Assembly: GCA_020853395.1 (NCBI GenBank)
Contig: JADYYY010000002.1
Location: 84,609-148,608 of the forward strand
Reading direction: 5' to 3'
DNA length: 64,000 nt
Source of the DNA: Acidobacteriota bacterium
GTDB lineage: Bacteria > Acidobacteriota > Vicinamibacteria > Vicinamibacterales > SCN-69-37
The position numbers and the translations under genes were made by a program. Positions 54,465-62,971 of this stretch are shown here, in pieces; position 1 is the stretch's first letter; the number at the start of each line of letters is the position of its first letter. The notes under the pieces were generated by a model, which was not told where the DNA came from, made no database searches, and saw only the letters and a list, made by a program, of their open reading frames with translations.

Positions 54465-54860
54465 ATGGAGCTCCTCAAGTACACCGCGGTCCCCTCCCCC
54501 GCTCAGATGGACCGGCGACGTACCCCGAGGCTCACGCCGACCGGGGAAGTACACGCCGAGGTCTTCGGCACGAGCGCGCGCATCACGATCACCGACGTCA
54601 GCCATCACGGCATGAAGGTGCAGGCCACGGCGCCGTTCTGGCCCGGGACGCGGCACGTCATCCGCGTCTCCGCCGGACACGCCGCGCCCATCGACCTGCT
54701 CGCGACCGTGGTCCACTGCCAGCGTGCCGTCACCGACTGCGGCGCGCCCTGCTTCGTCGTCGGCTGGCAGTTCGTGCCGGGCACGCCGGGCACCGATGAA
54801 GCCGCCATGCGCCTCGTCGACCTCGTGACCGGCGACGGACCGTCCGGCCTCGCCTCCTGA
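54465..54860 (+). CDS. PilZ-domain protein
   Basis: 131 residues from ATG 54465 (117 from ATG 54507, where the PilZ start MDRRRTPRL begins). The RRxxPR motif, ITDVSHHGMKV (the D/NxSxxG motif with an extra His) and VVGWQFVPG define a single PilZ fold, a cyclic di-GMP receptor. It lies just after the HD-GYP gene but has its own sigma-54 promoter. Given that promoter, the second Met, with a longer leader, may be the real start. Probably controls pili, flagella, or matrix. Confidence 0.85.
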   Translation: MELLKYTAVPSPAQMDRRRTPRLTPTGEVHAEVFGTSARITITDVSHHGMKVQATAPFWPGTRHVIRVSAGHAAPIDLLATVVHCQRAVTDCGAPCFVVGWQFVPGTPGTDEAAMRLVDLVTGDGPSGLAS

Positions 54861-55010
54861 TCCGGAACACCTCGATTCGACGCGACGGCACGCGAGCGAA
54901 CACGCCGCCGACTGATCCATCGCCGCGCGCGCTGCGCCGGTGATCCGGCGGGCGTGCACCGTCGTCGCGCCTTCACGGCGGACCTCGCCGCGGCCGCGAG
55001 GGGCGTCGGC

Positions 55011-55016
55011 TATACT
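55011..55016 (+). promoter_or_regulatory. -10 element candidate of the PQQ operon
   Basis: TATACT, five of six, with no recognisable -35 box at 16-18 bp upstream. Transcription would begin about ten bases before ATG 55033, with GAGGG as ribosome site. Confidence 0.35.
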
Positions 55017-55032
55017 CGGCAGCGAGGGCCTT

Positions 55033-55971
55033 ATGCTGCATCCGCTTCGACCGACGCTCGTCGGCGTGCTCGTACTGTGTTCGCTCGTCTGGATGGCGCC
55101 CGGCGATCTGAGGGCGCAGGCCGACACCCGGCGAATCTACGTGTCGGTGCTCGACAAGGACAGCAAGCCCGTGCTCGACATGCAGGGCGCGGAGTTCGAG
55201 GTAAAAGAGGGCGGCAAGGCCGTGTCGCTGGGCGACGTGAAGCTGGCCGCCCGGCCGGTGCGGGTGGCGCTGATCATCTCGGATCGCGGGACGGGTCAGT
55301 TCCAGGGCGCGGCGCTCCGCTTCGTCGAAGCGGTCCTCGGCCACGGCGAAGTCGCGATCACCGGCATCTCGACGCAGCCCGAGCGCTTCTCCGATTACTC
55401 CGACAGCGTGGACGTCCTGCGCGAGGGGCTTCTGCGGATCGGCCGGCGCGCGATGGCGAGCGGCGCGAGCGCTCAGCTCGTGGAAGCGATCCTCGAGGCG
55501 ACCAAGGACATCGACCGCGAAGGCTACCGGCCCGCGGTTGTCATCATGCGCAACGGCGGGGAGGGGCCGACACCGGTCCGCGCCGAGACCGTGCGCGAAG
55601 CCATCCGCCGCACCGGTGCGGTGCTCTACGCGATCTCGACCACCGGCACGCAAGGGATCCAGCGCGGCAACCCGACGACCCCGGCGACCGCGGCGGGCGT
55701 CGCGCAGGCCGCGGCGCAGTCCGAGGTGCAGGAAGGCATGCTCACGCTCGGCACGATCCTCGGCGAGGGGTCGAAGGACTCGGGCGGCTATCACGATCAG
55801 GTCGTCGCGACGACGCTGATTCCGACGATGCAGAGGCTCGCGGCCGAACTGGTGAACCAGTACGAGATCACCTACACGTTGCCGGCAGGAGTCAAGCCGA
55901 ACGATCGCGTGTCCGTGTCCTCGAAGCGCAAGGGGCTGACGGTCCGAGCGCCGACGCGGATTGCCAATTGA
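55033..55971 (+). CDS. Secreted VWFA-like protein of the PQQ dehydrogenase operon
   Basis: 312 residues. A signal peptide (about 1-29) is followed by IYVSVLDKDSKPVLDMQGAEFEVKEGG, the acidobacterial VWFA-related front domain, and a von Willebrand A-like domain whose metal site is degraded (ALIISDRGTGQ in place of DxSxS). The rest follows the family (GYRPAVVIMRNGGE, LVNQYEITYTLP). It is the first gene of a unit with a diheme cytochrome (58 bp gap) and a PQQ dehydrogenase, so it may be an assembly or scaffolding factor. That role is inference. Confidence 0.8.
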   Translation: MLHPLRPTLVGVLVLCSLVWMAPGDLRAQADTRRIYVSVLDKDSKPVLDMQGAEFEVKEGGKAVSLGDVKLAARPVRVALIISDRGTGQFQGAALRFVEAVLGHGEVAITGISTQPERFSDYSDSVDVLREGLLRIGRRAMASGASAQLVEAILEATKDIDREGYRPAVVIMRNGGEGPTPVRAETVREAIRRTGAVLYAISTTGTQGIQRGNPTTPATAAGVAQAAAQSEVQEGMLTLGTILGEGSKDSGGYHDQVVATTLIPTMQRLAAELVNQYEITYTLPAGVKPNDRVSVSSKRKGLTVRAPTRIAN

Positions 55972-56029
55972 TCGGCTCGGGCAGGCCCGCCGCGCCGGTG
56001 GCGCCACAGGACCAGGAGTACGTGTCTTC

Positions 56030-56965
56030 ATGCGTGTGAGACGAATCCTCAGCGGCGCCGGAAGTCTGGCGCTCGTCGCCGGCCTCGCGCTGCCGATGAG
56101 CGCGCCATCGGAGGCGGCGCAGAACGCACCGGCGACGCCGGCCGCGCCGGCGGCGCGCGGTGGACGGCAGGCCGGCCCGCAGGCGCCGGCCGGCGGCGGC
56201 CGCGGTCGCGCGACGTTTCCGGCGCAGCAGCGTCCGCCTGCCGACCCGGCGCTCGTCGCGCGCGGCCAGAGCCTCTACAGCGTGTCGTGCACGAGCTGCC
56301 ACGGCGGCGATCTGCGCGGCGGCCAGCTCGGCGGCCCGAACCTGCTGCGATCGCCGGTCGTGCTCGCCGACGATCTCGCCACGCTGCTCCAGCCGATCCT
56401 GCAGGGCAGCCGCGCGGAACGCGGGATGCCGGCGATTCCGCTCCCGCCCGATGCCGTGAACGCCGTCGCGGCGTACCTCCACAGCGTCGTGGCACAGAGC
56501 CGCGGCCAGGGCGCACCGCCGCCCGGGCCTCCCGTCGTCCTCAACGTGCTCGTCGGCGATCCGGCCGCGGGCGCCGCGTACTTCGCCGCGAAGTGCAGCA
56601 CGTGTCACTCGCCGACCGGCGATCTGCAGGGGCTCGCCTCGCGCGTGCCGGATCCGAAAGCGCTGCAGAACCTCTGGGTGGCGGGCGGCGGCGGCCGCGG
56701 TGCCGCCGCGTCTCCCCGCCGCATCGTCACCGCCACGGTCACGCCGGCGTCGGGGCCGGCGGTGTCCGGACGGCTCGTCAAGATCGACGACTTCATCGTG
56801 ACGCTGGCGCTCGGGGACGGGCGACTGCGCAGCTTCGGCCGCGAGCGCGAAGACGTGCCGCGCGTCGAGATCCGCGACCCGCTCTCGGCGCATCGCGATC
56901 TGCTCCGCGTCTACACCAACAAAGACATGCACGACGTCACGGCGTACTTGGCGACTCTGAAATGA
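56030..56965 (+). CDS. Diheme cytochrome c
   Basis: 311 residues. Signal peptide about 1-30; an Ala/Pro/Gly-rich linker; first heme site C87-x-x-C90-H91 (SCTSCHGGDLRGG) in a typical c domain with methionine candidate near 133 (GMPAIPL). The second heme site is C189-x-x-C192-H193 (KCSTCHSPTGDLQG), in a domain extended by beta strands. It should accept electrons from the PQQ dehydrogenase that overlaps its stop (ATGA) and pass them to the respiratory chain in the periplasm. Confidence 0.92.
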   Translation: MRVRRILSGAGSLALVAGLALPMSAPSEAAQNAPATPAAPAARGGRQAGPQAPAGGGRGRATFPAQQRPPADPALVARGQSLYSVSCTSCHGGDLRGGQLGGPNLLRSPVVLADDLATLLQPILQGSRAERGMPAIPLPPDAVNAVAAYLHSVVAQSRGQGAPPPGPPVVLNVLVGDPAAGAAYFAAKCSTCHSPTGDLQGLASRVPDPKALQNLWVAGGGGRGAAASPRRIVTATVTPASGPAVSGRLVKIDDFIVTLALGDGRLRSFGREREDVPRVEIRDPLSAHRDLLRVYTNKDMHDVTAYLATLK

Positions 56966-58638
56966 CCCGCACACGATTGCTGTTCGCGCTCGCACTCCTG
57001 TCGACCCCGATGCTGCTCTCCGCGCAGGGCGGTGGCATTGCTCCCGAGCAGCTCGCCGCCCCGCTCGGCGACTCGTGGCCAACCTATTCCGGCGACTACT
57101 CCGGCCGCCGCTACAGCGCGCTGAAGGAGGTCGACACCAGCACCGTGCGCCATCTTTCGCTCGCCTGGATGAGCCGCATGCCGGCCGGCTCTGCGACGCC
57201 CGGCCGCGGCGGCGGCGCGGCGATGCAGGTGGGCGGTTTCGGCAGCGGCGACTTCCCAGCCGGCTCGGCGCCGACGGTCAAAGGCACGCCGCTCATGGTG
57301 GACGGCACGCTCTACGTTTCGGCCCCGGACAATGCCTGGGCGGTCGACGCGCGCGATGGGCGCCTGCTGTGGCACTACTTCTGGAAGACGCGCGGCGGCA
57401 CGCACATCGCGAACCGCGGGCTCGGGATCTGGAACGATTTCCTCTACATGGTGACGCCCGACAACTACCTCGTGTCGCTCGACGCGAAGACGGGCAGGGA
57501 ACGGTGGAACAAGGTCCACGCGGATTTCAACCAGCAGTACTTCTCGACGACCGCGCCGATCGTCGCCGGCAATCACGTGCTCGTCGGGACGGGCAATGAT
57601 CTCGACTCACCCGGCTACATGCAGTCGTTCGATCCGGTCACCGGCGACGTCCAGTGGCGCACGTACCTCGTGCCGATGAACGCCGGCGATCCCGGCCTCG
57701 AGACCTGGCCGAGCCTCGAGGCGGCACGCTACGGGGGCGCGCATCCGTGGCTGCCGGGCGTCTTCGATCCCGAGACGCGGCTGTACATCTTCGGCACCGG
57801 GAACCCGACGCCGGCCTACACGCCGGGGCGCGGTGAGGGGGACAACCTGTACACGTGCTCGCTCGTCGCGCTCGACGTGGACACCGGGAAGATGGCGTGG
57901 CACTTCCAGACGTCGCCGCACGACACGCACGACTGGGACTCGGCCCAGACGCCGATTCTGATCGACGCGGTCGTCAACGGCCGCCCGCGGAAGCTGGTCT
58001 CGACGGCCGCGCGCAACGGCTACTTCTACACGGTCGACCGCGTCACGGGTGAACCGGTCGTGACGGTGCCGTACGGCCTCACGACCAACTGGGGCGTACA
58101 CGTGCGCCCGAACGGCACCGTGCAGCGCGATCCCGACAAGGATCCGATCATTCCTGGCGCCATCGTCTCGCCGAACGCATCCGGCACCATCAACTGGGAG
58201 CCGCCGGCGTACAACCCGAATACGAAGCTCTTCTACGTGTCGGAACGGAACGTCTTCTCGATCTTCTACCTGACGGATCCCGATCCGAGAGGATCCATGG
58301 GGCTCGGCGGCCACGAGAAGATCGACGTGGGCACCGGCGGCAACTTCCTGACCGCCGTCGATCCGACCACCGGGCGCATTGCCTGGCGCCGGCCGTACGT
58401 CGGCGCCACCGGGCTCGCGGGCGGCGGTGGCGGGCTGTTGACCACGGCCGGCAACCTCGTCTTCACGAGCGACGCAGGCGGCAACTTCGTCGCCTACGAT
58501 GCGGCCACGGGCGCGCCGCTGTGGCACACGCGAATCGGCACCGCCACGAACCCGCCGATCACGTACCGGCTCGACGGCCGGCAGCACGTGCTCGTGGCGG
58601 TCAACGACACGCTGTTCGACTTCGTGCTGAACCCGTGA
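56962..58638 (+). CDS. PQQ-dependent dehydrogenase (quinoprotein)
   Basis: 558 residues. A signal peptide (about 1-21) is followed by an eight-bladed propeller with quinoprotein tryptophan-docking repeats (WPTYSGDYSGRRYSALKEV, DARDGRLLWHY, DAKTGRERWNK, TGKMAWHFQTSPHDTHDWD, TGAPLWHTRIGT). Length and WHFQTSPHDTHDWD fit the methanol/ethanol dehydrogenase group. I did not find a clear adjacent Cys-Cys disulphide ring, and the lanthanide-marker Asp cannot be fixed without alignment. It oxidises an alcohol, or possibly a sugar. It is coupled to the diheme cytochrome by ATGA. No pqq biosynthesis genes are in the window. Confidence 0.93.
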   Translation: MTRTRLLFALALLSTPMLLSAQGGGIAPEQLAAPLGDSWPTYSGDYSGRRYSALKEVDTSTVRHLSLAWMSRMPAGSATPGRGGGAAMQVGGFGSGDFPAGSAPTVKGTPLMVDGTLYVSAPDNAWAVDARDGRLLWHYFWKTRGGTHIANRGLGIWNDFLYMVTPDNYLVSLDAKTGRERWNKVHADFNQQYFSTTAPIVAGNHVLVGTGNDLDSPGYMQSFDPVTGDVQWRTYLVPMNAGDPGLETWPSLEAARYGGAHPWLPGVFDPETRLYIFGTGNPTPAYTPGRGEGDNLYTCSLVALDVDTGKMAWHFQTSPHDTHDWDSAQTPILIDAVVNGRPRKLVSTAARNGYFYTVDRVTGEPVVTVPYGLTTNWGVHVRPNGTVQRDPDKDPIIPGAIVSPNASGTINWEPPAYNPNTKLFYVSERNVFSIFYLTDPDPRGSMGLGGHEKIDVGTGGNFLTAVDPTTGRIAWRRPYVGATGLAGGGGGLLTTAGNLVFTSDAGGNFVAYDAATGAPLWHTRIGTATNPPITYRLDGRQHVLVAVNDTLFDFVLNP

Positions 58639-58641
58639 CGC

Positions 58642-59742
58642 TCAGCGCCCCTTGGCGACAACGCCCCAGGGGCTTCCGCCGGTGACGATCCGCTTCACCT
58701 GGCCCGTCGCGACGTCGATGACGCTGACGTCCTTCGATGGGCCGTTCGCCGTGTAGAGCGTCGCGCCATCGGCGCTGAGGGCGATGCCCCAGGGCCGATC
58801 GCCGACCTCGCCGATCGTGCGCGCGGGCTTGCGCGACGCGACGTCGATGACGCCGACCGACTTCGCGCGGCCGAGCGACACGAACAGCTCCTTGCCGTCG
58901 TTCGACAGGACCGCGCCCATCGGCCGCGGCGGAACCGGGCCGTCCTTCGGCAGCGCGATCGTCGCGGTCACTTTGTGCGTACCGGCGTCGAAGACCGTGA
59001 TGGCTCCGCCGTTCTCTCCGGTCACGAAGCCCGTACGGCCGTCGGCGGTGAACACGACCGACCGCGGCCGCGCGGCCGCCTTCATGCGGGCGACGACTTT
59101 CAGCGCCGTGGTGTCGACGGCCACCACCTCGTTCTCCTCTTCACAGGTGACGTAGACGACCTTGCCGTCCGGACGAATCGTCACACCCTCCGGCTCCTCG
59201 CCGACCTTCACCCGTGCGCGCACGGTGCCGGTGCCGAGGTCGACGACCGACATCTCCGCGGTCTCCTCGTTCGAGACGAACAGCGTGCGGCCATCGTCGC
59301 TCACGTCGAACGACTCGGGATCCTGGCCGCTCTGCATCACGGTCGCGACCTTGTGCGTCGCGAGATCCACGACGCCGATCCCGTCGGCGCTGCGATCGCC
59401 AGGCGGAAGCGTGCTCTCGTCGACGCCGGGCGCGGCAATCGGTGACCCCGACAGCGCCACGTACAGCTTGGTCCCGTCCGGCGAAATCTGGAGCCCGCGA
59501 GGACGTTTGCCGACCGCGATCCGCTGAATGACGCTGCCCGCATCGGGATCCACGACGACGATCTCGCCGCCGGTCTCGTCGGACACATAGAGCTTCACGC
59601 GGGGTTCAGGAGCCGGCGCAGGCGTCGTGGCCGCCGGAGCTGGTGTACTGCTCTGTCCGCACCCGGCCGCGACCACCGCCGCGACGAGCACCGCCCGCAC
59701 GCCCAGGCCACCGGACCACCATCCACGATATGAACCTCGCAT
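58642..59742 (-). CDS. YVTN-type beta-propeller lipoprotein
   Basis: 366 residues. The signal ends in VAAGC (lipobox), with a Pro/Ala-rich spacer behind it. Seven blade-like YVTN repeats follow, for example GKRPRGLQISPDGTKLYVAL, GQDPESFDVSDDGRTLFVSN and DRPWGIALSADGATLYTAN. Such propellers are anchored periplasmic or surface proteins, sometimes linked to cytochrome or PQQ peptide biology. It is convergent with the PQQ dehydrogenase with a 3-bp gap. AGAGGAG precedes the ATG. Confidence 0.9.
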   Translation of the reverse strand: MRGSYRGWWSGGLGVRAVLVAAVVAAGCGQSSTPAPAATTPAPAPEPRVKLYVSDETGGEIVVVDPDAGSVIQRIAVGKRPRGLQISPDGTKLYVALSGSPIAAPGVDESTLPPGDRSADGIGVVDLATHKVATVMQSGQDPESFDVSDDGRTLFVSNEETAEMSVVDLGTGTVRARVKVGEEPEGVTIRPDGKVVYVTCEEENEVVAVDTTALKVVARMKAAARPRSVVFTADGRTGFVTGENGGAITVFDAGTHKVTATIALPKDGPVPPRPMGAVLSNDGKELFVSLGRAKSVGVIDVASRKPARTIGEVGDRPWGIALSADGATLYTANGPSKDVSVIDVATGQVKRIVTGGSPWGVVAKGR

Positions 59743-59957
59743 ACGCCGCTCCTCTCAGTGTGCTCAGTGTGCAGAACCGCTCTCAGGACTCGCGGCTCCA
59801 GGACGCTCTCTTACGAGAACGAAATCATCGCACAGATCCGTCAGCCACTTCGGCAGGCGGCGCTCGCTGCTCCGGCGGATCTCGGCCTCGAACGGGACTC
59901 TCTTCGCCGTCCAGGCTGGACCACTTCTTGCGCTCGCCGCGAGCCTGGACGTTCACC
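59743..59957. other. Divergent intergenic region
   Basis: About 215 bp between the YVTN lipoprotein and the pseudokinase gene. No canonical promoter pair could be recognised on either strand; no repeats seen. Confidence 0.4.
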
Positions 59958-62027
59958 ATGTTCCCAGCCTCGAATCGCATGTCCCCAGTGCCGGCCGACC
60001 TGCCCGGCGTCGACACCGACACGACTCAAAGCAGACGCCTGTCCGCCGACGGCCTCGGCGAACGATGGCTCGTCCAGGACCCGACCCACGGTCCGCTGGA
60101 GATCCTGAGACTGCAGCGGACGTTCATCGACGCGCCTGAGTTCGAGGCCCGACTTCGACTCCGCGTGGACGACCTGCGCCAGCTCCGGCATCCGGCGCTG
60201 GCGGTCGCTCGCAGCGTCGAGTGGCTCGATGGCGGCGAGGGACTGGGCGTGGTCTCGCCGCACGTGCCCGGGCGCCGGCTCGCCGACGTGCTCGCTCAAG
60301 CGCGAGGCGCGGCATTTGCGCTCGAGTTCGTCCGTCAAGTGACGCCGGCGGTCTGTGCGATTCAGCAGGTGCGTCCCGGATTCGCCCACGGATTGCTGAC
60401 GCCCGATCGGATTGTCGTCACCCGCGACGGCCGTCTCGTGATCGTCGACTTGCCGTTTGCACCAGCCGTCGAGTCGATGCGCTGGTCCGCGGCGCAACTG
60501 CGACAGGAGCTCGGGATTGCGGTTCCGGACGCACCGGGCGCCGTTCCGCTCGATCCTCGGCTCGACGTCGTGCAGATCGGGTTCATCGCCTTGGCGCTGC
60601 TCCTCGGCCGGCGGCTCGAGCCTTCGGATTTTCGCGGCAACATCCCGGCCCTGATGGAGGAGGCCGGACGTCGCGGGGCTGACACGCGTGACATGCGCTC
60701 ATGGCTCGAGCAGGCGCTTCAGCTCGTCGAGACGCCGTTCGAGTGCGCGCTCGACGCGCTCGAGGCGCTGACGGCCGCCGGATCCGGTACGGTCGTCGCC
60801 TTTCGTGGAGCGGATGCGGCTCGGCCCAGCGACGCCGAGACGCCGCAGCAGCCGGCGGCCGCGCCACCCTCCCTCGCGACAGGGCCAGTGGCTCCGCCGG
60901 TGCCGCTGTCTTCTCACCAGGCGCTCGGTGCTTCTTCGGTCGCTGAACGGCGAGTGCCTACACCATCTGCGGAGCCCGAGGCTCCTGGAGTTGCATCCGC
61001 ACCGGCGACGAGCGATCCAGCGAGCCGCGTCGCGCCGCGCAGCGCATCGGTGGGCGCTCGATCCGGCGCACCGGTCGTCGCGCCGCCGTCGATCCAGGAT
61101 CGCGCACCGCAACCGCCACCTCCATCCGTCGAGTCGCCTCGTTCCGTCGCGCCAGCCGTCACGACGATCCCGACGTCGCCGCTCTCGTCGATCGCATCGG
61201 ATGACGCGCCCGAGCCGAGTGCGGCACCTATGGTCCCGATGCCAGTACCTGTCGAGAAGAGCTCCTCGTCTCGGAAGCCCATGAGGCTCGGCCTCGTCCA
61301 TTGGGTGCTCATCGCGCTCGCGGTCGTGGCGAGCGTTCAAGCCGCGGCCATCGCGGGGCTGCTGACGTCACAGCCGACGTCGCCGGCCGTGCCCTCGGTG
61401 ACGATCGCCGCGCCGGCCCTCGGCCGGGCACCGGCGGCCGCACCGTCCGCCGATCAGCCCGACGTGACGCCGGCGCCCGCTCCTGCTGCGGGCACGTCGC
61501 CGGCCGCGCCGGGAGCTTCGGCATCTTCGGTTCCTGTTCCGCCGCCGCCTGCCCCGCCGGCCAGCGCCGGTGCTGCGCCAGCCGAGAGCACACCGGCTCG
61601 TGCGAAGCCGACGGGTCAGGTTGGCGGCGTGAGGGTCATGGCGCCATTCGACTGCCAGGTGTTCGAAGCCGGCGTCCTGATCGGCACGACCGCCGGTCCC
61701 ATTGCTCTCCCCGAAGGCAGCCACGATCTCGAGCTCGTCAACGAGGCGATCGCGCTGCGCGTCAAGCAGCGGATTGCCGTGAAGCCGGGCGAGCTGGCGA
61801 ACGTGACGCTCGCCGTTCCGAACGGGCGCGTCAACATCAACGCGGCGCCGTGGGCGAGCGTCTCGATCGACGGCACCGCCGCGGGCGACACGCCGCTCGC
61901 CAACGTGTCGCTGCCGGCCGGCTCGCACGAGTTCCTGTTCCGCCATCCGCAGCTCGGCGAGCAGCGCATCGTCGCGCTCGTGAAGGCCGAGGGCGTGACG
62001 CGGGTGAGCGCGAGCTTCCAGCGATGA
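59958..62027 (+). CDS. Membrane-anchored pseudokinase with periplasmic PEGA-like domain
   Basis: 689 residues. An N-terminal kinase-like domain (about 30-290) retains the fold pattern but lacks the catalytic residues: the HRD loop reads HGLLTPDRI (144-152), DFG is replaced by VDLP (163-166) and no VAIK lysine is visible. A very long Pro/Ser/Ala-rich linker (about 300-435), a membrane helix (about 443-468), a second Pro/Ala linker and a PEGA-like periplasmic pair of repeats (VFEAGVLIGTTAGPIALPEG; VSIDGTAAGDTPLANVSLPAG) follow. The start could be 59958 or 59979. It is coupled to the next gene by ATGA. Confidence 0.83.
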   Translation: MFPASNRMSPVPADLPGVDTDTTQSRRLSADGLGERWLVQDPTHGPLEILRLQRTFIDAPEFEARLRLRVDDLRQLRHPALAVARSVEWLDGGEGLGVVSPHVPGRRLADVLAQARGAAFALEFVRQVTPAVCAIQQVRPGFAHGLLTPDRIVVTRDGRLVIVDLPFAPAVESMRWSAAQLRQELGIAVPDAPGAVPLDPRLDVVQIGFIALALLLGRRLEPSDFRGNIPALMEEAGRRGADTRDMRSWLEQALQLVETPFECALDALEALTAAGSGTVVAFRGADAARPSDAETPQQPAAAPPSLATGPVAPPVPLSSHQALGASSVAERRVPTPSAEPEAPGVASAPATSDPASRVAPRSASVGARSGAPVVAPPSIQDRAPQPPPPSVESPRSVAPAVTTIPTSPLSSIASDDAPEPSAAPMVPMPVPVEKSSSSRKPMRLGLVHWVLIALAVVASVQAAAIAGLLTSQPTSPAVPSVTIAAPALGRAPAAAPSADQPDVTPAPAPAAGTSPAAPGASASSVPVPPPPAPPASAGAAPAESTPARAKPTGQVGGVRVMAPFDCQVFEAGVLIGTTAGPIALPEGSHDLELVNEAIALRVKQRIAVKPGELANVTLAVPNGRVNINAAPWASVSIDGTAAGDTPLANVSLPAGSHEFLFRHPQLGEQRIVALVKAEGVTRVSASFQR

Positions 62028-62971
62028 TTCGCCTGGCGATCGGCGGGCTGGTCGCGGCCGCGCTGCTGGCGGCGCCGCCTCGCGCGGCTGGACAGGAGTC
62101 GCTCGCGCGCGCGAAGGACTACTACGCGTCGGCGTCGTACGACGAAGCGCTGCGCGTGCTCCAGCAACTGCGCGGGCGCGCGCCCGACGATCCCGACGTT
62201 GCGGCCTACGAGATGTTCTGCCTGCTGGCCATGGGCCAGGACGCTCAGGCACGCGCCGCCGTCGAACAAATCGTGCGGCGCGATCCGCTGTACCGCCCGC
62301 CGGCGACGGAGACGTCGCCGCGCGTCCGCGCGTACTTCGAGGACGTCCGCCGGCCGCTGCTGGCGCCGCTCGTCCGGGAGCTGTACGCGAACGCCCGAAG
62401 GCACCTCGATCGGCGCGAGCTCGCGCCCGCCTCCCTCGGATTCGATCGGGTCGTCGCGCTCATCGACGAGCTCGGGCCGCACGACGATCCCGGCCTGGCG
62501 GACTTGCGGCTGCTCGCCGTCGGGTTCCGTGATCTCGCCCGCGTCACGCCGTCCGGCACCGCCGATGAGGTCGCGAGCGGAAGTCCTGCACCCGCCGTGT
62601 CCGGACCGACGGCGGCTGCGCCGCCCGCGCCAGCGCCGGCCGAGGCGCCTGCGCCATCGGCCGATCCGCCGCGCATCTACGGGCCCGACGATGCCGACGT
62701 CACGCCGCCAACAGCGCTGTCTCGGGACATCCCGTCGTGGAAGCCGATGAGCGCCACCGATCGGCTGCGCAACTATCGCGGCCAGCTCGAGCTGCTGGTG
62801 GATGGCGCCGGAAAGGTCACGGCGATCACCGTCGTGCAGCGGGTGCATCCCGAGTACGACCGCGCGCTCATCCGTGCCGCGGCCGAATGGACGTTCCGGC
62901 CGGCGACCCGCGCGGGCGTCCCGGTGCCCTACAGGTTGGTCGTCGATATCGTGCTGGCGGCCCGCCCGTAG
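62024..62971 (+). CDS. Secreted TPR-like protein with TonB C-terminal-type domain
   Basis: 315 residues. A signal peptide (about 1-21), two TPR-like helical hairpins (ARAKDYYASASYDEALRVLQ, AVEQIVRRDP), a Pro/Ala-rich linker (about 185-215) and a C-terminal TonB_C-like domain (VTPPTALSRDIP, GQLELLVDGAGKVTAITVV, WTFRPATRAGVPVPYRLVV). Unlike true TonB it has a cleavable signal and no ExbBD-type anchor helix. ATG overlaps the pseudokinase stop, so the two form a unit; its end overlaps the convergent nucleotidyltransferase by 43 bp. Confidence 0.83.
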   Translation: MIRLAIGGLVAAALLAAPPRAAGQESLARAKDYYASASYDEALRVLQQLRGRAPDDPDVAAYEMFCLLAMGQDAQARAAVEQIVRRDPLYRPPATETSPRVRAYFEDVRRPLLAPLVRELYANARRHLDRRELAPASLGFDRVVALIDELGPHDDPGLADLRLLAVGFRDLARVTPSGTADEVASGSPAPAVSGPTAAAPPAPAPAEAPAPSADPPRIYGPDDADVTPPTALSRDIPSWKPMSATDRLRNYRGQLELLVDGAGKVTAITVVQRVHPEYDRALIRAAAEWTFRPATRAGVPVPYRLVVDIVLAARP

